This document shows, one piece after another, positions 59,201-64,000 of a stretch of DNA of 64,000 bases. The notes below the pieces were generated by a model. It was given only the letters and a program-made list of their open reading frames with translations, was not told the DNA's origin and did no database searches. Source of the DNA: Elmis aenea (lineage: Eukaryota > Arthropoda > Insecta > Coleoptera > Elmidae); contig OX393577.1 in NCBI GenBank assembly GCA_947652605.1, positions 23,067,466 through 23,131,465 of the forward strand, in the 5' to 3' direction. A program made the translations under genes and the position numbers. Each line of letters begins with the position of its first letter. The first letter of the stretch is position 1.

Positions 59201-62200
59201 GGCCCATTCGGGCACCGGCCCTTCGGGCATATGCCCGAACTGCCCGATGGCCAGTCCGGGCCTGTATATAATCAAATTCCCTTCTACCCGTAGGTGTAGG
59301 GAAGTGTGCACGTCTATGTATTATACATGAATTACGCCATTGTTTTTTGTTCTGTGCCATTTCTTGCGCTTCGCACCACGATTTTCCCTTCTTGGGACAT
59401 GATTAAAATAATAATATTCACTTGCTATTACCTATACCTTATTTATAACCTTTAAAAATAGTTAAATAATAATCTTTCCACCTACACAAAGGAAGTACAC
59501 GAATTTAGAAATTCAACAAATTTCTGACGATATTAACTCGTGTGTTGAATTGAAAACTAATAAATACTGTTTGGCACTGATTCAGTTTTTCAAAATTTTG
59601 TATTGCTTGTGAAACTCGATTGGGTCCTAATTCATGTGAGTAACAAGTAAATTTATAATTATTTGCACACATGTAAAGTATAAGGAATTCCTTCCGTAGT
59701 TTAGGATGGAAACTGTTTTAAAGTAGTAGTGTAACACAAAAAATTGTTTGCAAAAAAATCCATACTTTAGCCACAGTGTAGGTTTAGCTGTAAAGTGCTG
59801 TCCCAAATTATGCAAACGTGTAGTTTGCCTAATTTTGTTATTGCATAATATATTCGTAAAGTGCGTAAATGCATTTTTTTTAAAAATAGGATACAGCGAA
59901 AGTGAATTTATGGCATTGACTTTTGGAACACGGAAGGAAATGGCTTAAGGTGTTATAATTAACACATTTTACTTAAAAGTTGAACGTCCTGAAGAAACTA
60001 TTTATAACTTCTTATATTCTTTCGTCTTAAATCAATAGATGTTACAAAATGCATTCTTGAATACTATATATAACTTGAAAGATATAAATATGAATGTTAA
60101 GTTGTAATAACACACAAATTAATCTTTATAAATTATGATTTCTGCGCTGTTAAGATTGTTTTTATGTTTTTAATATTTGAATCACGTTTTGCATTCATAA
60201 TAGTTTTGAAGTATATTCATTTAACGTGAATTAAAAACGTGCTAACCCTGAAATTGCAAAGCGAGCCAAATATTTCGGCTATTTTCGAGATCCCAAGTTT
60301 CTTTGGCAAAGACAATGGCTTTGGATTCTTCCCACTATAGTACCACAAAAATATATCTATATGTATATAGATGATCTTGCTTTAAAAAATTCAATGTAAA
60401 AATTGTATTGCAGTAGACAGTTTTAATTAGTGTCCTTTTTGAGCTACTTCTTTAAATATTATTTATTTTAAGTATTGTAATTATATTATAATTACAACGT
60501 ATTATAACTAAAAAGGTTGTTGTTTAAAATGAAAAAAGTCTAGGTTGATTAAATATTATTTCACATTATAAACTTGAGAGCTTGCTGAATTTAAAAGTTT
60601 GAAAAACTATAAGATGTACCGTACAATAGGGCAACTTGGGACAGTAGGGTAACTTGTGACAAAATGATATTCTCACCTAAAAATTTTGTTTACAACTGTC
60701 AACTTTTGAGATAATCAAAGTTGCTTAGTAGAGTTTTAAAAGTATCATATAAGCTTAAAAAAACGAATTAGTTTTTGAAATTACTACAAGACGGTAAGTT
60801 GTTACATCCATTTTTTAAATTAATATAAAATGGCCGGATTAAGAACTGTTTAAAACTTCTCTTGTACTTTTGTTCTGAAAATATACGTTTAATATTAAGT
60901 CTTGAATAACTTATCTCATTTTTTTATTTAATACTACCTATGTTCAAAAATGAATGATTGTCCGTTTTGGTGAAAATTTTTGTTCAAAAATTATTGTCTC
61001 ATTAGTTTTTAATTCAATTAATATATTGAATCCTGCTTTAAACAACTTTTTTTACAAATGAGACAATCATTTTTGAATAGAGGTAGTACAATTTTTTTAA
61101 TTTTTCCAATCAAAATATCGTTTAGTTTAAAATTTTTGTAACTTGCGAATTATAGTTTTATTTTCTTTATTTTTGATATTTTTTTTCATGCTGGATAATT
61201 GTGAAAGATCAATTTAATATAAAAAATATAATATAACTGTCCCAAGTAGGACTTTATAGGCTAAACTTGAGTCAAACTACTGAAATTCATGTGTCTTAAG
61301 CTCTTAAGTATTACTTGGGACAGGAAGTTTTTTTTTGTTGTTATCTTGTATATATACATATATATTTATTTTATATATAGAATATTGTTCATTGGCACCT
61401 CACCCAATTACATAAAAAAATGCAAAGTTTTTAATTAAAAAATGAACGTGGTACACGCTTTTAAATGTTGAAACTGTCCCAAGTAGCCCCATTCTACCGG
61501 TACATATAATAAAGTTACTTAATTTTGCAGTTAATTAAAAAAGTGTTGCACTAACAGTGGTACCTATACATTATACTGTTTTTATTTTAGGAATAAAAAT
61601 ATTTAATTAAATTTTCTTTGTTCATTTTCATATCACAATTTTTGATTCTATACAGGTTGATTCAAATTCGAGGGTGCCCATGAAGATCTCGCTTATTACT
61701 GAAGATAGAGGGTAGGTTTAAATTAGGCAATGTTGCTAAATTTTATGCTTATTAATAATATCAAAACAGATTTGAAATATCTTCAACTGTTCTTGAAAAA
61801 TTAAAAAGAACTGAAAACACTTTTACATTGCCACTTTTAATTTTGCCACTTTTAATTTTGCTTTTTATGGTGCCATCAATTTTTTGCTGTGCCGAGTCCA
61901 TTTTGTTTTATAGGTAGTATAGGTACCTACTAACTTTTAAATTTTTTATGGGCGACAAAGTTGATTTTCATCTAGTTAGCTAGAACTTTTTTTTTTCTGA
62001 TTCCAAAAATGTTTTACATGATTATGTTAGTTACAAAAACAACATTATTTATTTAAAAAAAAGGTTTTCATTTATTCAACATATCTATTAACTAGATAAA
62101 AATCAAGTTTGTCGCCCATAAGAAACTAAAAAATTAGTACCTATAAAACAAAACGAAATCGGTACAGCAAAAAATGTATGGCACTATTAAAAGTAAATTA

Positions 62201-63991
62201 AAAAGTGGCCATGTAAAAGTTTTTACAGATATAAAACAAAGTATAAACAAAAAAGTTATAGTAAAAAATGAAAAGTAATTGTTTCAAGAACAGAAGAAGA
62301 TATTTCAAATCTGTTTTGATATTATTGATGAGCATAACATTTTGCAACTTTGCCAAATTTAAACCTACCCTCTATCTTCAGTAATAAGCGAGATTCCCAT
62401 GGTCGCCCTCGAATTTGAATCACCCTGTATTTGTCTTATTATTGATTTTCATTAATTTAACATTTTAACGGTTAACAAATTACAGATCTTTATCATTATA
62501 TTTGTTAATTTACAAAAATTTCGTTAATGTATAATATATGGGGTTTGCCAGTAACTACTATCAAATCCTGTAACTTTCATATTTTGGGAGCTAGAGCTTT
62601 GGTGTTTTTTGTACAATATTTAGAGTGGCAGTTTTTTTTTTAAAATTGTGTTATTAGATTTTATATAACATATTCAATTTGTTTTGGGATATACGATTTT
62701 AAACTTTCATTATCAAATGTTAAACAAAAACTGCATGTTCTTAAATTTATGATTTGAAAATTGTTAACATTATTTATCACATGATATAAAATGTAATTAT
62801 TGTTAGCGATAAACTTTCGTATGAAAAATACAAAAATTGGATAAATTAAAATAACATTTAAAAAAATTTGAAACGACACCAGATAGTAAAACGTAATTCT
62901 GATTGATCAATAAATATCCATTACACTAAATAAATGTTTGCTTAAATGCTAAACAGGAAAGCTTTTTGTTCTTCTTTTCAAAATTTGTAGAGGTTTATTT
63001 CGCGAAACACTAAAAAAACTATTTTTTATTTTAAAAAATGAAATTAATTCCTCTTTATTGTCGATTCCTAAACTGCTTCTTAATTTCTTGGTAAATTCAG
63101 GCCTGGATAGTCGCCATGACTTTTCCCGCTGACGTAATAGTTTTAACGTGTTCCGTGGCGCAGAGCCAACTTAATGCTGTTCCATTGACTCGTTTTAATT
63201 CAAAAAGTTTGAATCATTAATTGAGCAGGAAAAATGTCTGAGTCAAAAAAATGTTAGTAGCTGTTGGTTGTCATCCTACAGTAAAAATTCTGAAAATTAT
63301 TGATTTGCTTATTATCAACATGGAAAATTTTAAATTGGTATTTTTAAGTAAGAGCCAATATAACGCCTATGACAAATTTAAAAAAATGCTATTGCATCTC
63401 AAAAACTAAACGGTCTGCGTTAATTTTAACGTCTTACGAATATTAATTTTCGATTTATTTTATTGAACACAAAAAAATTGTAGTCATTACATTTCCAGTT
63501 TAGATTCTTACTAGGCAACTGAAAACATGCCTCTACTGATTTAATTATTCTCCTATCTTTAACGGTTTCCGATATACCTACCCATGTTCGTCGGGTTGAA
63601 ACACACATGCTGTATAAATGATGCTAACAATCTGATTTTTACTTTTCATTAATTAGTACATGAAAAAATCGATTAAGTTTAGTTAAGTTAAGCAAGCCGA
63701 CCAACGGTTACGGGTAATTTTTATTTTAGGTAAACTTGGCGGATGAATTTGATATATTACAAATAGTTGGTGAAGGATGGTTTGGCAAAATTCTGCTTGT
63801 TGAACATAAAGCTACAGACACCGAAATGGTTCTTAAAGCACTCCCTAAACCGTACACATCTTTAAAAGATTTCTACAAAGAATTTCATTATGGTCTTCAT
63901 CTAGGAGCACATAAGAATATAATTACAACCTACGACGTAGCGTTTGAAACCGCAGGATTTTACGTATTTTCTCAAGAATATGCTCCTTTAG
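56264..63991 (+). CDS. meng: SBK1/meng-po-type Ser/Thr kinase, 5' part only
   Basis: Two coding exons are in the window: 56264-56332 (MGSLMKTSIGGSIHRIREFE, then LEK) and 63730-63991, separated by a 7.4-kb intron. The gene continues past the right edge with donor GTAATTT at 63992. Exon 2 begins the kinase domain: VNLADEFDILQIVGEGWFGK with glycine loop GEGWFG, the invariant lysine in MVLKALPKPY, the helix C segment FYKEFHYGLHLGAHKNIITT and hinge FSQEYAPLG. The sequence, including the N-terminal MGSLM.TS.GG leader, resembles the SBK1-related kinase called meng-po in Drosophila. The catalytic HRD and DFG motifs lie outside the window. The intron hosts at least four transposons. Confidence 0.85.
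57717..59264. mobile_element. hAT-like element in the kinase intron
   Basis: Starts CAGTGACGGACTGGG and ends with the inverse of CAGGCCCGGACTGGCC. The 8-bp duplication TATATAAT is perfect (57709-57716 and 59265-59272). Sub-terminal GCCCGGGC and GGCCCTTCGGGC words are GC-rich. The interior holds a CAGGGTTGGTCAAAATTTGA terminus near 57775, internal inverted repeats (GCAAGAGTAAAGTGC and its inverse near 58410-58500), and a nested element at 58531. No intact transposase is read. Confidence 0.85.
58531..58771. mobile_element. Nested 241-bp hAT remnant
   Basis: It begins CAGGGGTTCCCAAAG, a common hAT terminus, and is bounded by a perfect octamer ATCTAGTG at 58523-58530 and 58772-58779. The right part contains GCGGGCCGTATTTTTAG and GCGGGCCGC, typical of the same families, but the final CTG is altered. 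It lies inside the 57717-59264 element. Confidence 0.7.
60619..61500. mobile_element. TA-flanked inverted-repeat element with CTTGGGACAG motif
   Basis: The left end CCGTACAATAGGGCAACTTG pairs with the inverse of CCGGTAGAATGGGGCTACTT. GGGACAGT follows on both sides, and TA borders it at 60617-60618 and 61501-61502. The same ACTTGGGACAG word recurs inside near 61313, and its inverse CTGTCCCAAGTAG near 61238. The ends differ from the CAGGGTG families. No transposase is seen. Confidence 0.75.
61653..62427. mobile_element. TA-flanked palindromic element E4
   Basis: The left end CAGGTTGATTCAAATTCGAG pairs with the inverse of CAGGGTGATTCAAATTCGAG. The box ATCTCGCTTATTACTGAAGA is on both sides, and TA borders it (61651-61652, 62428-62429). 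The arms stay complementary for over 300 bp, sharing GGTTTAAATTNGGCAANGTT with E5. No coding capacity. Confidence 0.85.
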
Positions 63992-64000
63992 GTAATTTGT

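Noticed and set aside
1..64000. Bacterial-style systems such as operons, CRISPR arrays, phage or toxin-antitoxin modules
   Set aside because: All supported genes are spliced animal genes. The inverted and direct repeats are explained by transposons, the SINE and one tandem repeat.

Overview
This is a eukaryotic nuclear window, most likely from an insect and perhaps a beetle. The evidence is AT-rich DNA, many 50-60 bp GT-AG introns beside a few multi-kilobase ones, insect-like protein sequences, and intergenic DNA packed with small DNA transposons. Nothing is bacterial: there are no operons, CRISPR arrays or Shine-Dalgarno sites.

Nine genes can be read. Left to right: (1) a 119-residue RNF180/DUSP12-type zinc-domain protein (-), head-to-head with (2) RECQL4 (+, 7 exons, 1526 aa). 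Then (3) an unrecognised 169-aa membrane protein (-) whose N-terminus carries three ETGE motifs; (4) mitochondrial ribosomal protein L38 (-, 6 exons, 409 aa), head-to-head with (5) an unrecognised 507-aa coiled-coil protein (+, 9 exons). Then (6) diphosphomevalonate decarboxylase (+, 7 exons, 397 aa), tail-to-tail with (7) ATP synthase epsilon (-, 61 aa); (8) an XPR1-type SPX-EXS phosphate exporter (+, 8 exons, 673 aa); (9) cytosolic arginyl-tRNA synthetase (+, 6 exons, 667 aa). The first two coding exons of an SBK1/meng-po-type kinase (+) run off the right edge. I joined exons by hand at GT/AG borders. Each complete multi-exon model closes on a stop with total length divisible by three. The genes are mostly housekeeping and do not form one pathway; shared regulation is plausible only for the two head-to-head pairs.

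The rest is mainly a transposon landscape. I could define hAT-type elements with 8-bp target duplications (135-469, 4117-4439, 5494-6740, 7827-9503, 34789-35254, 57717-59264, 58531-58771), a Helitron-like element (38744-39087), a TTAA-flanked MITE (31207-31443), a tRNA-derived SINE (19529-19794) and a 5'-truncated LINE fragment. There is also a set of long palindromic TA-flanked elements ending in CAGGGTG (4927, 7618, 18866, 30197, 44142, 52012, 61653). Several sit in introns of RECQL4, XPR1, the coiled-coil gene and the kinase, and some are nested up to four deep.

I found no clear new multi-gene system. The best leads are the ETGE-rich membrane protein, the terminal box shared by otherwise different palindromic elements, and the nested insertions whose empty sites survive in the opposite palindrome arm.
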